Source: an uncultured bacterium
GTDB lineage: Bacteria > Bipolaricaulota > Bipolaricaulia > UBA7950 > UBA9294
DNA length: 64,000 nt
Assembly: GCA_903857865.1 (NCBI GenBank)
Contig: CAIOGO010000020.1
Location: 231,064 to 295,063, forward strand
Direction of reading: 5' to 3'
Below are positions 1 to 8,396 of the stretch, piece after piece; the first letter of the stretch is position 1; each line of letters opens with the position of its first letter. The translations under genes were made by a program, and so were the position numbers. The notes beneath the pieces were generated by a model. That model did no database searches, was not told where the DNA came from, and saw only the letters and a list, made by a program, of their open reading frames with translations.

Positions 1-699
1 CCCCAGAGCGTCAAGGAGGCGGGCGTTCGCGAGGATCTGCTGGTTGGGCACGCCCGTCTCCGCCTCGTGCCGCGCGCACTCCATGACCTTGAGGTCGTAG
101 AGGAAGAGATCGGTGACCTTCGCGAAGGCTTCGACCACCTCGGTCGGCCCGTAGCCGCAGGTGTCGACCGCAGTGTGGATGCGCCGCGCGCGACACGCAT
201 CGAGGATCCCGAGAGAGAACTCAGCCTGAGACAGCGGCTCGCCACCGGACAGCGTCACCCCGCCGCACGACTGGTCGTAGAAGAGAACGTCACGATCGAT
301 CTCGGCAAGCAGATCGTCGAGCGACTCTCTTCGCCCAATGACCGCGCGCGCCCGCGCCGAGCAAGCCGCGACGCACCGGCTGCACCCCGCGCACGCGTCG
401 CGATCCGTCCAAGCGACGCCGCCCCGAAGGGAGACGCAGCCTTCCGGACATGCGGACACGCAGGCGCCGCAGCCGACGCAGGAAACCGCATCGAAGAAGA
501 TCTCGGGAGAAGCGTGCTGGCTCTCCGGGTTGTGACACCACCGGCACGACAGAGGGCAGCCTTTAAGGAAGACCGACGTCCGTATGCCCGGCCCGTCGTG
601 GATGGCGAACCGCTTGACGTCGAAGACAACGCCCGCTTGCGCCGACGCGCAGCCAGCGCCATGCAGTGTCACTTCACGATCTTTCACATCCGCACCCAT
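1..699 (-). CDS. Glycyl-radical enzyme activating protein (radical SAM), 3' end outside window
   Basis: Radical-SAM activase of the pyruvate formate-lyase activase type. It would generate the glycyl radical on a partner enzyme in the cytoplasm. Reading from the ATG at 699, the radical-SAM cysteines are C48, C52 and C55 in GCPLSCRWC, preceded by FAIHDGPGIRTSVFLKG, which is typical of the family. Two ferredoxin-type [4Fe-4S] cysteine clusters follow (CVGCGACVSAC and CAGCSRCVAAC), as in activases for glycerol dehydratase, choline lyase and similar enzymes rather than short PflA. Then come the SAM-binding SGGEPL and TGVPNQQILAN motifs. An in-frame ATG lies at 711, but 699 has GAGGA at the right distance. 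The gene runs off the left edge after about 233 codons. The target glycyl-radical enzyme is not in view. Confidence 0.9.
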   Translation of the reverse strand, partial: MGADVKDREVTLHGAGCASAQAGVVFDVKRFAIHDGPGIRTSVFLKGCPLSCRWCHNPESQHASPEIFFDAVSCVGCGACVSACPEGCVSLRGGVAWTDRDACAGCSRCVAACSARARAVIGRRESLDDLLAEIDRDVLFYDQSCGGVTLSGGEPLSQAEFSLGILDACRARRIHTAVDTCGYGPTEVVEAFAKVTDLFLYDLKVMECARHEAETGVPNQQILANARLLDALG

Positions 700-817
700 G
701 CTATTCCTCATCCGAGCGATTGTAGCGCAGTTCAAAGGCGCAAGTTGCCCTAGCCTCGTACAGTCCCACTGCACATCGCGTAGACAGGTTGCCAAAGCCA
801 TCGGCGCACGGGCCAAC

Positions 818-2461
818 TCAGCCGAGAATTGCCTTGAGGTCCGCCTCCGGCGTGGTGATCGGCGTGAGGGCGAAGGTCTTGACAAGCATGTCGAGCACGG
901 CGGGCGTGACGAACGCAGGCAGCGAAGGTCCGATGCGGATGTTCTTGACCCCGAGATGGAGCAGGGTCAGGAGGATGACGACCGCCTTCTGCTCGTACCA
1001 CGAGAGAATGAACGAGAGCGGCAGCGAGTTCACGTCGGTCTCGAACGCGCCCGCAAGCGCAACGGCGATCTGGATCGCCGAATACGCGTCGTTGCACTGG
1101 CCGACATCAAGCAGTCGCGGGATGCCGGCCACTTCGCCAAAGTCGAGCTTGTTGAATCGGTACTTGCCGCAGGCGAGCGTCAGGATCACGCAATCCCGCG
1201 GCACGCGCTGTGCGAACTCGGTGTAGTAGTTCCTACCAGGCTTCGCGCCATCGCAGCCGCCGACGAGGAAGAAGTGGCGAACCTTGCCACTCTTCACGGC
1301 ATCGACGACGGCTCCGGCAACGCCGAGGACGGCATGGTGTCCGAACCCCACGGTGATCGTCCGGTCCGACCCCGCCTGCGCGAAACCGGGGGCAGCAAGA
1401 GCGGCGGCGATGACCGGCGAGAAGTCACGGCCAGCGACGTGCCGGACGCTGGGAAACGCCACCAGACCACAGGTGAAGATGCGGTCGATGTAGGTCTCTC
1501 GCGGCTTCTGGATGCAGTTCGTCGTCATCACAATGGCGCCGGGGAAGGCGTCGAACTCCTTCTGCTGGTCCTGCCAGGCACCGCCGTAGTTCCCCACCAG
1601 GTGCTTGTACTTCTTCAAGCCGGGATAGCCGTGGGCGGGCAACATCTCGCCGTGCGTATAGACATGGATATCCTTCCCCTTCGTCTGCTTCAGCAACTCC
1701 TCCAGATCCTTGAGGTCGTGTCCAGACACGAGGATGGCTTTGCCCGCGGCGGGTTCCATGCGCACAGCGGTCGGCTCAGGCGCGCCGTAGGCGCCCGTGT
1801 TCGCCTCGTCGAGCAACTCCATCACACGGAGGTTCACTTCCCCGCAGCGGAGGCACATGGCCGTGAGCGCTCCGATGTCGGTCGGATCGCCTGCCAGGAA
1901 GTCGAGCGCCTCGTGGAAGAAGGACCATACGACCTCGTCTTCCTTGCCGAGGACGAGCGCGTGATCGGCGTACGCAGCCGCGCCCTTGAGTCCGTACGTC
2001 AACAGCTCCTGCAGCCCGACGGCGTCATCGCCGTGTGCCACGCGCCGGACGTCGACGCCGATCGCCTGTTCCTGTTCGAGAAGTCCCGCCAGCGTCGCTG
2101 CGGGCGCGAACGCCGCAGGCCCGAGCAAGACGGCTGCCGGCCGCCCGGCCTTCTTCGCCGCTTCCTCGGCCAGCCGCTTGGCCTGATCGCGCATGGCTCC
2201 CCCTTGGCGCACGAGGCTTTCAAGTCGCCGCGGATCGAAGTTGACGTTCGTCACGGTCGTGAACAGTGCCTCGACGATGAAGCGATCCACGTCTCGGTCC
2301 CGCGCGCCGAGCTGACGCGCCCGATGTGCGTACATCGCAATCCCTTTGGTGGTGTAGATCAGGAGATTCTGTAGAGCGGCCGAGATGGGGTCCTTGCCGC
2401 AGACTCCGAACGAAGTGCATCCTGTCCCATTCTTCGTTTGCTCACACTGATAGCAGAACAT
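818..2461 (-). CDS. hcp: Hydroxylamine reductase / hybrid cluster protein
   Basis: Hybrid cluster protein (prismane), a cytoplasmic Fe-S enzyme that reduces hydroxylamine in vitro and is linked to NO detoxification in anaerobes. At 547 aa it has family length. The N-terminus carries C3, C6, C15 and C21 (spacing CX2C-X8-C-X5-C), the cubane-cluster pattern of anaerobe-type Hcp rather than the longer spacing of enteric proteins. C-terminal cysteine segments such as GGCDGAKPGRNYY and LTLACGKYRFNK match hybrid-cluster ligands. The start has GGAGGT just upstream, overlapping the 3' end of the Rrf2 regulator gene, so the two genes form one transcription unit. No hcr reductase gene is next to it. Confidence 0.95.
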   Translation of the reverse strand: MFCYQCEQTKNGTGCTSFGVCGKDPISAALQNLLIYTTKGIAMYAHRARQLGARDRDVDRFIVEALFTTVTNVNFDPRRLESLVRQGGAMRDQAKRLAEEAAKKAGRPAAVLLGPAAFAPAATLAGLLEQEQAIGVDVRRVAHGDDAVGLQELLTYGLKGAAAYADHALVLGKEDEVVWSFFHEALDFLAGDPTDIGALTAMCLRCGEVNLRVMELLDEANTGAYGAPEPTAVRMEPAAGKAILVSGHDLKDLEELLKQTKGKDIHVYTHGEMLPAHGYPGLKKYKHLVGNYGGAWQDQQKEFDAFPGAIVMTTNCIQKPRETYIDRIFTCGLVAFPSVRHVAGRDFSPVIAAALAAPGFAQAGSDRTITVGFGHHAVLGVAGAVVDAVKSGKVRHFFLVGGCDGAKPGRNYYTEFAQRVPRDCVILTLACGKYRFNKLDFGEVAGIPRLLDVGQCNDAYSAIQIAVALAGAFETDVNSLPLSFILSWYEQKAVVILLTLLHLGVKNIRIGPSLPAFVTPAVLDMLVKTFALTPITTPEADLKAILG

Positions 2462-2462
2462 C

Positions 2463-2876
2463 CTACCTCCGTTCTCCTGCGATGACGTCTTCCAGGGTGG
2501 TCGAGCGCAAGTGCTCGAACACTTGATTCCGTACTCCTACGACCACTTCGCCAAGGGCACACGTCGTCCGCCGACACACCGGCTTGGCGAACAGGCACCC
2601 ATCGTGCCGCATCGGGCCTTCCAGGGCCTCGTAGATGTCGAGGAGTCGGATCTCGTCGCGGGGCTTGGCCAACGTGTAGCCTCCGTTCGGGCCACGCCGT
2701 GCCTCGAGCAGTCCGGAGCGCACGAGCGTCTGGAGCACCTTCGAGAGGTGGGCGGTCGAAACCTCGAGGTTCTCCGCCGCGGCGGCCGCCGACAGCGGTT
2801 GGTCAGCTCGGGACAGCACGATCATGGCGTGCAATCCGATCGCCGTCGCCTCCGACATTCTCACGAGCTCAGCCAT
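2463..2876 (-). CDS. Rrf2-family regulator, NsrR-like, upstream of hcp
   Basis: A 137-aa winged-helix regulator of the Rrf2 family. The recognition region reads SAAAAAENLEVSTAHLSKVL, followed by the wing motif RGPNGGYTLAK and the effector segment with three cysteines C94, C101 and C106. That is the number and area used to bind an Fe-S cluster in IscR and NsrR. Because it directly precedes hcp, a classic target of NO-responsive regulators, an NsrR-like sensor of nitrosative stress is the best guess (inference). The start at 2876 (MAELVRMSEAT) is preferred over an upstream extension because GGAGAG lies 8 bases before it and a promoter sits in the extension. Confidence 0.88.
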   Translation of the reverse strand: MAELVRMSEATAIGLHAMIVLSRADQPLSAAAAAENLEVSTAHLSKVLQTLVRSGLLEARRGPNGGYTLAKPRDEIRLLDIYEALEGPMRHDGCLFAKPVCRRTTCALGEVVVGVRNQVFEHLRSTTLEDVIAGERR

Positions 2877-2887
2877 GGTCTGTCTCT

Positions 2888-2938
2888 CCGTATTGCGGTA
2901 ATATGGTACCAGTATACGCTTATATATCGAACGGACAA
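2888..2938 (-). promoter_or_regulatory. Promoter and palindromic operator of the Rrf2-hcp operon
   Basis: On the minus strand TTGTCC (2933-2938) and TATACT (2911-2916) are spaced 16 bases, a good sigma-70-like promoter. Between the -10 box and the ribosome binding site lies an inverted repeat, CCGTATT-gcggt-AATATGG (2888-2906; 6 of 7 arm positions pair). Its position suits repression by the Rrf2 protein itself (inference). Confidence 0.6.
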
Positions 2939-3010
2939 CGCGGGGCACACCCGCATGGAAGGGATCTCCCGCGCCTGTAACCTGATTGGACTCTGCTGTC
3001 AACCGCCGTG

Positions 3011-4144
3011 CTACGGCACGCGGAATCCGCGCACGCCAACCACGGGGCCGTCGCCGCCGTACTCGAGCCGAACGACGGCTTGGTAGATGCCGCTCGGCAG
3101 ACCCGCGACCTCAGAAGACTCCGCAACGGAGAGCACTCGCATCCCCCCGGGCAGCACCTTGAACTCCGGGATGGCCATCTGCCGAACCACCGTACCCGTC
3201 CGGTCAATGATCTCGAGTCGGCCGCTCACGACAAGTTCGATGTTGCCGAGGTTCTCGAACGTCGAGGTCACCGCAAGCGGGGCCGCGCTCAGAACGCTCA
3301 CGCTCGCAACCCTAGCGACGAGGATTTCCGTGCCCGGCGCCGTGACGAAAATCTTGATCGCCGTGCGCGGAATGCTGAGGATTCGTGTGCCGCCCTGCTC
3401 GATGATCTCGGGTTGCGCTTCGACGAAGAGGGAACTCCAATACGAGCCGTCCATCGCGTCTGGCGTCGTGATCGTCAGCGCGACTTCCCTCTTCTCGCCC
3501 GGCAAGAGCTGGATGCTGCCCTCCGATATGACGATCCAGCTCGTACACGAGCGCTCAACCGTGTCGAAACTCCCGCCTGCGGGGTCGAGGCTCGAGAGCT
3601 GAACCGGTCCCGAGTACGCCTCCGTGAGGACGAGACCGTGGAAGTCGACGTGCGTCTCGAGGCGAAGCGTCACGATCCTGGCTTCGACGCTGCGCGTGAC
3701 GGTGACGGCCGCGCCCGCCGCGGACGCCTGAGTCTCGCTCCCATCGAGCCGACGGACGCCCGCGACCGCACCCGTCACTTGGGGGACGCCGGTCCGAAAC
3801 GATCCGACGATCGATAGGCCGTCCTCCGCGCCGGCCACCTCGTACTGGATCGTGACGACGTCCCCGGCGGCGAAGGACCCGTCGAGCGTCCAGCGGGCAC
3901 CGTTCACCGGGATGCCCCAATCGTGTTCCCCGTCCACCGCGCGCTTCCAGTCTCCGAGATAGAGGCGAACCTCCTCCGGCGCCTCCTGGTCGCTTTCAAG
4001 GAGCAGCGTGTAGGTCTCGGTCGTTCCGGGCGCCTGCGCAAGATCTAGGCGGTTCGGGATCACGCGCGCCGCCCACGACGCCCCTCCGAACGTCGCCGCG
4101 AGTGCAAGCGCAAGAGCGCAGAGTCTGGCCACCTGTGTCTTCAC
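3011..4144 (-). CDS. Exported protein with a pilus-chaperone-like N-terminal domain
   Basis: A 377-aa predicted exported protein. The GTG start at 4144 has GGAGGG upstream and begins a clean signal peptide (MKTQVARLC, hydrophobic ALALALAATFGGAS, small-residue cleavage site). The mature part opens with IPNRLDLAQAPGTTETYTLL and ...VRLYLGDWKR..DG, a pattern like the first beta-sandwich of periplasmic pilus-assembly chaperones. A second beta-rich domain near the C-terminus (ILVARVASVSVLSAAPLAV, FENLGNIELVVSGRLEI) resembles Ig-like chaperone or adhesin modules. It is the last gene of a four-gene operon with two other exported proteins and a sigma factor. A role in assembling a surface structure is inference. 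I do not recognise a named family with certainty. Confidence 0.6.
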   Translation of the reverse strand: MKTQVARLCALALALAATFGGASWAARVIPNRLDLAQAPGTTETYTLLLESDQEAPEEVRLYLGDWKRAVDGEHDWGIPVNGARWTLDGSFAAGDVVTIQYEVAGAEDGLSIVGSFRTGVPQVTGAVAGVRRLDGSETQASAAGAAVTVTRSVEARIVTLRLETHVDFHGLVLTEAYSGPVQLSSLDPAGGSFDTVERSCTSWIVISEGSIQLLPGEKREVALTITTPDAMDGSYWSSLFVEAQPEIIEQGGTRILSIPRTAIKIFVTAPGTEILVARVASVSVLSAAPLAVTSTFENLGNIELVVSGRLEIIDRTGTVVRQMAIPEFKVLPGGMRVLSVAESSEVAGLPSGIYQAVVRLEYGGDGPVVGVRGFRVP

Positions 4145-4171
4145 GAACCCTCCATCCGCACGCGCACCCAC

Positions 4172-4966
4172 CTAGTCCAATGCGACGGTGTACGTGATCG
4201 TGATCTCGTAAGTTCCCTCCGGTAGGCTTGCGAAATCCGCTTGCGCAACTCGAAGAGCGTACCCGACCGACACGTCCGTCGTGCCGGCGCCACTCGAGTG
4301 GCTGCCCACCGTGATCTCGAGGATTCTCTCGACCACTGTCTCCGAACCGCCCGCCGGGACCATGCACGTCGCGAGGGGGGAGAGCGTCCACCCCGGCGCC
4401 GTGCTCTGGACCCGCAGCGTCGTGCTGTTGAGGGCGGTGAAGAGACCGGGCCCGGTCACTGGCGGAAACGCAATGGCCTGTCCTGCCACCACTTGGACGG
4501 AAACCGACGACCCGCTGCAGGCCGGCCCGTCGACCCACCCTTGGAGGAACTGGCCGGCAACGTAGACTCCCACTGGCACTTCTGCGACGCTCCACTGGCC
4601 GGTCGCGTAGATGTCGAAGGTCTCCTTCTTCTTGGTCGGAGTGATCCTCAATCCAACGATGGGCGTCGTGACCCACGTGAAGTCCCCCGATGTCCACCAC
4701 AGCGCACTGTGGAATTCCTCACAGGATCCGAGAATCCAGTACGCGCACGACGGGCGCGACGTCCCACTCACTTCGTACACGAAGAGCGTATAGTCACCGC
4801 TTCCGTAGTAACGGGACGACTGAAGCTTGACCGTCACGCCACCGATCGTGACGGAGGACGCGGCCGACGCGGCGACCGCGACGAGCAGGGTCAGGGCAAC
4901 TGCGAGGGTCGCCGCACGCGCGCACCGCGCACCGCGGCCCCAGGGCCTCTGCTTGTTGATCCCCAC
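4172..4966 (-). CDS. Exported protein, unknown, pilin/spore-coat-U-like tail
   Basis: A 264-aa protein with an N-terminal signal segment (basic GINKQRPWGRGARCARAA, then TLAVALTLLVAVAASAAS). It starts at GTG behind a long purine run. The mature protein is beta-rich, with isolated cysteine pairs (CAYWILGSCEEF) that could form disulfides outside the cytoplasm. It ends with LPEGTYEITITYTV, the closing strand seen in spore-coat-U and chaperone-usher pilin-like proteins. It lies 27 bases upstream of a chaperone-like exported protein, so a subunit-chaperone relationship is plausible. This is inference; no family assignment is secure. Confidence 0.55.
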   Translation of the reverse strand: MGINKQRPWGRGARCARAATLAVALTLLVAVAASAASSVTIGGVTVKLQSSRYYGSGDYTLFVYEVSGTSRPSCAYWILGSCEEFHSALWWTSGDFTWVTTPIVGLRITPTKKKETFDIYATGQWSVAEVPVGVYVAGQFLQGWVDGPACSGSSVSVQVVAGQAIAFPPVTGPGLFTALNSTTLRVQSTAPGWTLSPLATCMVPAGGSETVVERILEITVGSHSSGAGTTDVSVGYALRVAQADFASLPEGTYEITITYTVALD

Positions 4967-5032
4967 GTCGTCCCCCCCTTCCGCCGAACCCGTCCTAGCT
5001 CGATTCTTCCTGGGCCGAGGGCTCCGCCAGAC

Positions 5033-5722
5033 TCACGCGGTCTTGTCAAACCCTTCCGCCCCGGGGTCGAATAGGTGTTGAACGAGGTTCTGCTGGAGCT
5101 CGGCCAGTCGTTCGAGCGCCGACGCGATCCTCACGCGGTACTCGATCGGGAACGGCACGGCTCTCACACCCCGGATTCGGCCGATGTCGATGCGCGGCGC
5201 GGGGTCATGCTCTCGCTGTTGCGCGTCGAGCGAGACGTAGCAGAGCGCTTCGCGCGCCTTGAAGATCTCGGCGATGCCGTCTTCGGTGATGTTGACGGAA
5301 TTCGCCAACTCCGCCAGCGTCGGCAGCCTGCCAAGCTCGCGCAAGAGCCGCGCCTGGGCTCGCTCAATCTGCCGATTGAGATCGTGCATCCACTGGGGCA
5401 CTGCGACGCGCGCCGCTTGGTCGCGAATGTGCCCGCGCACTTCGCCCTTGATGAGGTTCTCCGCGTACGTGACGAACGTCTGCCCACGCGAGAGGTCGAA
5501 GTTGTAGACGGCGTTCAACAGGCCGAGATACCCGGGGCGGAAGAGCTCGTCCGGTGTGAAGCCCGACGCGGAGAACCCATCCCGCACCACTGCATCAACG
5601 AGAGGAATGGCGAGGCGAAGCAGCTCCTCCCTCGCGTGCCGCTCCTGCCCAGGGTCGCCGGCCGCTTCGCGAAGAGCCCGCTCTGCTCGCTCGTTCAGGT
5701 CACCGCTGATCTCGCTCTTCAT
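5033..5722 (-). CDS. SigB/SigF-type sigma factor lacking region 4
   Basis: A 229-aa relative of group 3 sigma-70 factors. Region 2 is clear (DELFRPGYLGLLNAV, FVTYAENLIKGEVRGHIRD) and region 3 follows (VPQWMHDLNRQIERAQ, LPTLAELANSVNITEDGIAEI). The sequence then reaches the linker ALERLAELQQNLVQHLF and stops after DPGAEGFDKTA, where the complete paralogue at 19003-19839 continues with its region 4.2 helix-turn-helix (SQSEVGHELGISQRQVSR). I checked both other frames beyond the stop and saw no region 4. The protein therefore lacks -35 recognition. The start at 5722 sits 2 bases after the upstream gene's stop and inside its operon. It could be a working truncated sigma, a competitor, or an early decay product. 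Confidence 0.8.
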   Translation of the reverse strand: MKSEISGDLNERAERALREAAGDPGQERHAREELLRLAIPLVDAVVRDGFSASGFTPDELFRPGYLGLLNAVYNFDLSRGQTFVTYAENLIKGEVRGHIRDQAARVAVPQWMHDLNRQIERAQARLLRELGRLPTLAELANSVNITEDGIAEIFKAREALCYVSLDAQQREHDPAPRIDIGRIRGVRAVPFPIEYRVRIASALERLAELQQNLVQHLFDPGAEGFDKTA

Positions 5723-5724
5723 GG

Positions 5725-6903
5725 CTAGAACGTCAGTTCGAACCCGAAGGCCACGAGAGTGACACCATCCCACGCGAACTCGGCCTTCGTGGACAGTTGG
5801 ACCCCGCTGAACGCAACGCTGGCCCGGATGCACTCGCTCGCGAAACCCAACGCGTCGAACGTCGTCAGACTCACGAAGGTGACCGGATCGATGGAGGTCT
5901 CGATGGCCACGATCTCGGCCTCGAAGAGGAAGAGGTCGTCGAAGTCTGTCTCGCTCGTCACGGTCACACCGCACAGCTCGAAAGCCACGCCAAATCCCTG
6001 GCCCGCGAAGATGACGGGAAGCGGAACGGGGAACGTGGGCTCGGCGAACCTTGTCCAGGACGTGAAACGGACCACGTCAATCGACAGATCCACGATCACG
6101 TCGATCTTCGTGATCGAGAACGCACCGTCGACGACGATCGCGCTGAGAAACCCGAGCGACGGATCGTCGAAGTCGTAGCCAAACTCGAACACCATCTGCG
6201 CAAACCCCAACTCGTCGAACCACGTCGTGTGGCTGACAAGGAGACCCTGGAAGGCGAAGGTCAACCGCAGGAGCTCTTCCTCGAAGAAGAGCCCGTCGAC
6301 GATCGTCACGTCGAGGTCCGGGGCGGGGTCGCACACCGTGTCCAGATGCGTGAACAGGAAGAGCATCTGTTCGGAGAACGGCGCCGAGGCGCCGCCGAGG
6401 ACGTTGACCAAGTCGATCGCCCCGAATCCCGTGACGCTCGCGATCCCTAGGCCGCAGGGAATCTCGCTCTGGAATGCCACCACAACGCCCATGTCGTAGC
6501 TCGGCGTCTGGACCGAGCCGGTGTTGGCGAAGATCCAGTCCACGCCGATCTCGACCCCAACAATGGACAGGTCGAGCGACAGCTCGTTCCAGTCGAAGTC
6601 CGGCTCGAAACGAATCTCCTCGGCGATCTTCGCCGCGCCAAGGTCCACCCCGAGGGTCACGCGCTGGAACGTGAACCCCGTGAGATCGAAACCCGTCTCC
6701 GACTCGAGAGCGAACCCAGGAATCTCAAACGTCAACTGGAGGTTCGACCCGATGTTGTAGGACGCCGGCGGAACGGGCGTGTACGTGACTTCAAGCCCGA
6801 CGCTGGCCGAGAACCCGAGGTCGCTCGCCCATGCCGGCGCTGCCGCCGCAAGAATCAGAATGGCAACCCCAGCGGCTCGTCCTATGCCTTTCCAGAGCAT
6901 CAT
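5725..6903 (-). CDS. Exported beta-rich repetitive protein, possibly outer membrane
   Basis: A 392-aa predicted exported protein. Two adjacent ATG codons (6903, 6900) follow AGGAGGAGGG, and the signal peptide MLWKGIGRAAGVAILILAAA-PAWA is clear. The mature chain is almost wholly alternating hydrophobic/polar segments with recurring F-E-(I/L/F)-x-G and S-x-T-x-F-D-x-L-x-F patterns (LTFEIPGFALESETGFDLTG, VTVTSETDFDDLFLF, SLTTFDALGFASE). It ends in VAFGFELTF with a terminal Phe, as many outer-membrane barrels do. It is the first gene of an operon with the region-4-less sigma factor and two further exported proteins. A barrel or surface-lattice role is inference; no named family is recognised. Confidence 0.6.
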   Translation of the reverse strand: MMLWKGIGRAAGVAILILAAAAPAWASDLGFSASVGLEVTYTPVPPASYNIGSNLQLTFEIPGFALESETGFDLTGFTFQRVTLGVDLGAAKIAEEIRFEPDFDWNELSLDLSIVGVEIGVDWIFANTGSVQTPSYDMGVVVAFQSEIPCGLGIASVTGFGAIDLVNVLGGASAPFSEQMLFLFTHLDTVCDPAPDLDVTIVDGLFFEEELLRLTFAFQGLLVSHTTWFDELGFAQMVFEFGYDFDDPSLGFLSAIVVDGAFSITKIDVIVDLSIDVVRFTSWTRFAEPTFPVPLPVIFAGQGFGVAFELCGVTVTSETDFDDLFLFEAEIVAIETSIDPVTFVSLTTFDALGFASECIRASVAFSGVQLSTKAEFAWDGVTLVAFGFELTF

Positions 6904-7084
6904 GCCCTCCTCCTGGAACCCACCGCGCAAGAGTACGGCAGGTTGAGACCGGAAGGGGGAAAAAGGTTGCGGGACGCGACGCGGGTTCGTCACCGCACTC
7001 CAGGACATCTGTACCCCATGCCGCGAGAAGAGCGCGCGCCCTCCCCCTTGGGGGCGGGCGCGCGCTCTGCAACCGGACACTTCG

Positions 7085-8386
7085 CTACTTGCGGATCTCC
7101 ATCTTCATCGCCACGAGGCCGGTCAGCAGCTTCGGATAGAAGTCCGTCGACTTCTGCGGCATCTTCTCGCTGTGGTCCGCGACGCGAACCACCTCGTCCG
7201 CCCCGGTCGGATTGAGGAGGAAGAAGATCTGCTCCGTCCCCGACTCGATGCCCTTCCTCCCCTTCTCGAGGGTCACGGAGTAGGTGATGTTGCGCTCTTC
7301 CTCGAGGGCCTGCGCGTCGATCCCCAACAGCGGTTCGAGGATCGCTGCGTGGAGGATCGAGACGTCGAGCCGCCTGTAATCCGCGGACCACGATCCCGCG
7401 ATGAGCCGATCCATGACCCGCTCGTCGCGAAACCCAAGCGTCGCCTGCACACCCCGCGCGGCGAACCCGAACGTGTGTCGATCCATGCCCGCGCGCGTTG
7501 CCTCCTCCATCGCCTCGAACGTTGGGAACCGCGCGACCGCGAACAGCTCTGCAGCCTTGGCGAGGAAGGACTCCGCGTCGAATCCCGCAACCCCATGCAC
7601 AAGACGGTTGATCGGTCGGATGGACATCCCGGGCTCTGCGACGTTGAATAGGGTCATCAGTCGCTTGTCGAACGATTCGGGCGCTGCGGGCGTCCAACTC
7701 TTCCCGCGGCACTCGCGCAGGTAGTTGCCCGACGTCTCGAAGCGATGGTGGCCGTCGGCGATGTACAACTCCTTGTCTGCCAGAGCGTCCTGGACGCGAC
7801 GGATCACGCCGGGGTCAGTGATCTGCCACACTCGGTGGACGTTGCGATCGGCATCCTCGGCCACCATCGTCGGCGGTGCGCCGCTCACGGCCGCGTCGAT
7901 GACGCGGTCGGCCCGGCGCTCGGGATCTTGATAGAGCATGAACACATGCTCGAGGTTCGCCTCCGTCGCCCGCATCAACTTCAGGCGATCCTCCTTCGGG
8001 CCCTTCAGCGTTCGTTCGTGAGCGTGAACGCCCTCGGGCTCGAGCTGCGCAAGCGCCATGAATCCCTTCCGCGTCAGTCGCTCACCGCCGAACGTGTACT
8101 CCTGGTGGTAGACGTAGAGAGACGGCTCCCTGTCGCGAACGAGGGTGCCGTCCTCCAGCCACGCGTTGAGCGTCCGAGCGGCCCGCGTGTAGATGTTGTT
8201 CCGCTCATCGTCGCCGGGTTCTGCTCGCCCCTTGGTGATCCTGACGATGTTGTGGGGATGCCGCGCGTACAGCGCGGACTGCACGTCATCGGGCACCCGA
8301 TCGTAGGGCGGAGCCACAACGTTCGTCAGACTGTCGATCCTCCGCTGGTCGAAGTGCATGCCGCGAAATGGAAAGACCTGTGCCAT
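7085..8386 (-). CDS. DUF1015 family protein in the serine-biosynthesis cluster
   Basis: A 433-aa cytoplasmic protein of the DUF1015 family (COG4198). The hallmark motifs are present: FPFRGMHFDQ at the N-terminus, NVVAPPYDRV, HERTLKGPKEDRLKL, and DGHHRFETSGNYL near the middle, reminiscent of the ParB/sulfiredoxin/SerK-fold active-site loop. It lies 10 bases downstream of serA, which itself follows a class V aminotransferase, a neighbourhood repeated in Thermotogae and other deep-branching bacteria. The first two steps from glycolysis to phosphoserine are thus encoded and no serB is in view. DUF1015 may act on serine or phosphoserine; that is inference. The start at 8386 has GAGGGAG before it; an N-terminal extension upstream has no coding character. 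Confidence 0.85.
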   Translation of the reverse strand: MAQVFPFRGMHFDQRRIDSLTNVVAPPYDRVPDDVQSALYARHPHNIVRITKGRAEPGDDERNNIYTRAARTLNAWLEDGTLVRDREPSLYVYHQEYTFGGERLTRKGFMALAQLEPEGVHAHERTLKGPKEDRLKLMRATEANLEHVFMLYQDPERRADRVIDAAVSGAPPTMVAEDADRNVHRVWQITDPGVIRRVQDALADKELYIADGHHRFETSGNYLRECRGKSWTPAAPESFDKRLMTLFNVAEPGMSIRPINRLVHGVAGFDAESFLAKAAELFAVARFPTFEAMEEATRAGMDRHTFGFAARGVQATLGFRDERVMDRLIAGSWSADYRRLDVSILHAAILEPLLGIDAQALEEERNITYSVTLEKGRKGIESGTEQIFFLLNPTGADEVVRVADHSEKMPQKSTDFYPKLLTGLVAMKMEIRK

Positions 8387-8396
8387 CGCTCCCTCT

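Noticed and set aside
584-2374. Long plus-strand open frame opposite hcp
   Set aside because: The protein is Arg/Asp-rich with no domain; it is the antisense shadow of hcp caused by high GC content.
5033-5080. Simple frameshift hiding sigma region 4 at 5033
   Set aside because: Translation of the other two frames beyond the stop shows no helix-turn-helix similar to the paralogue.
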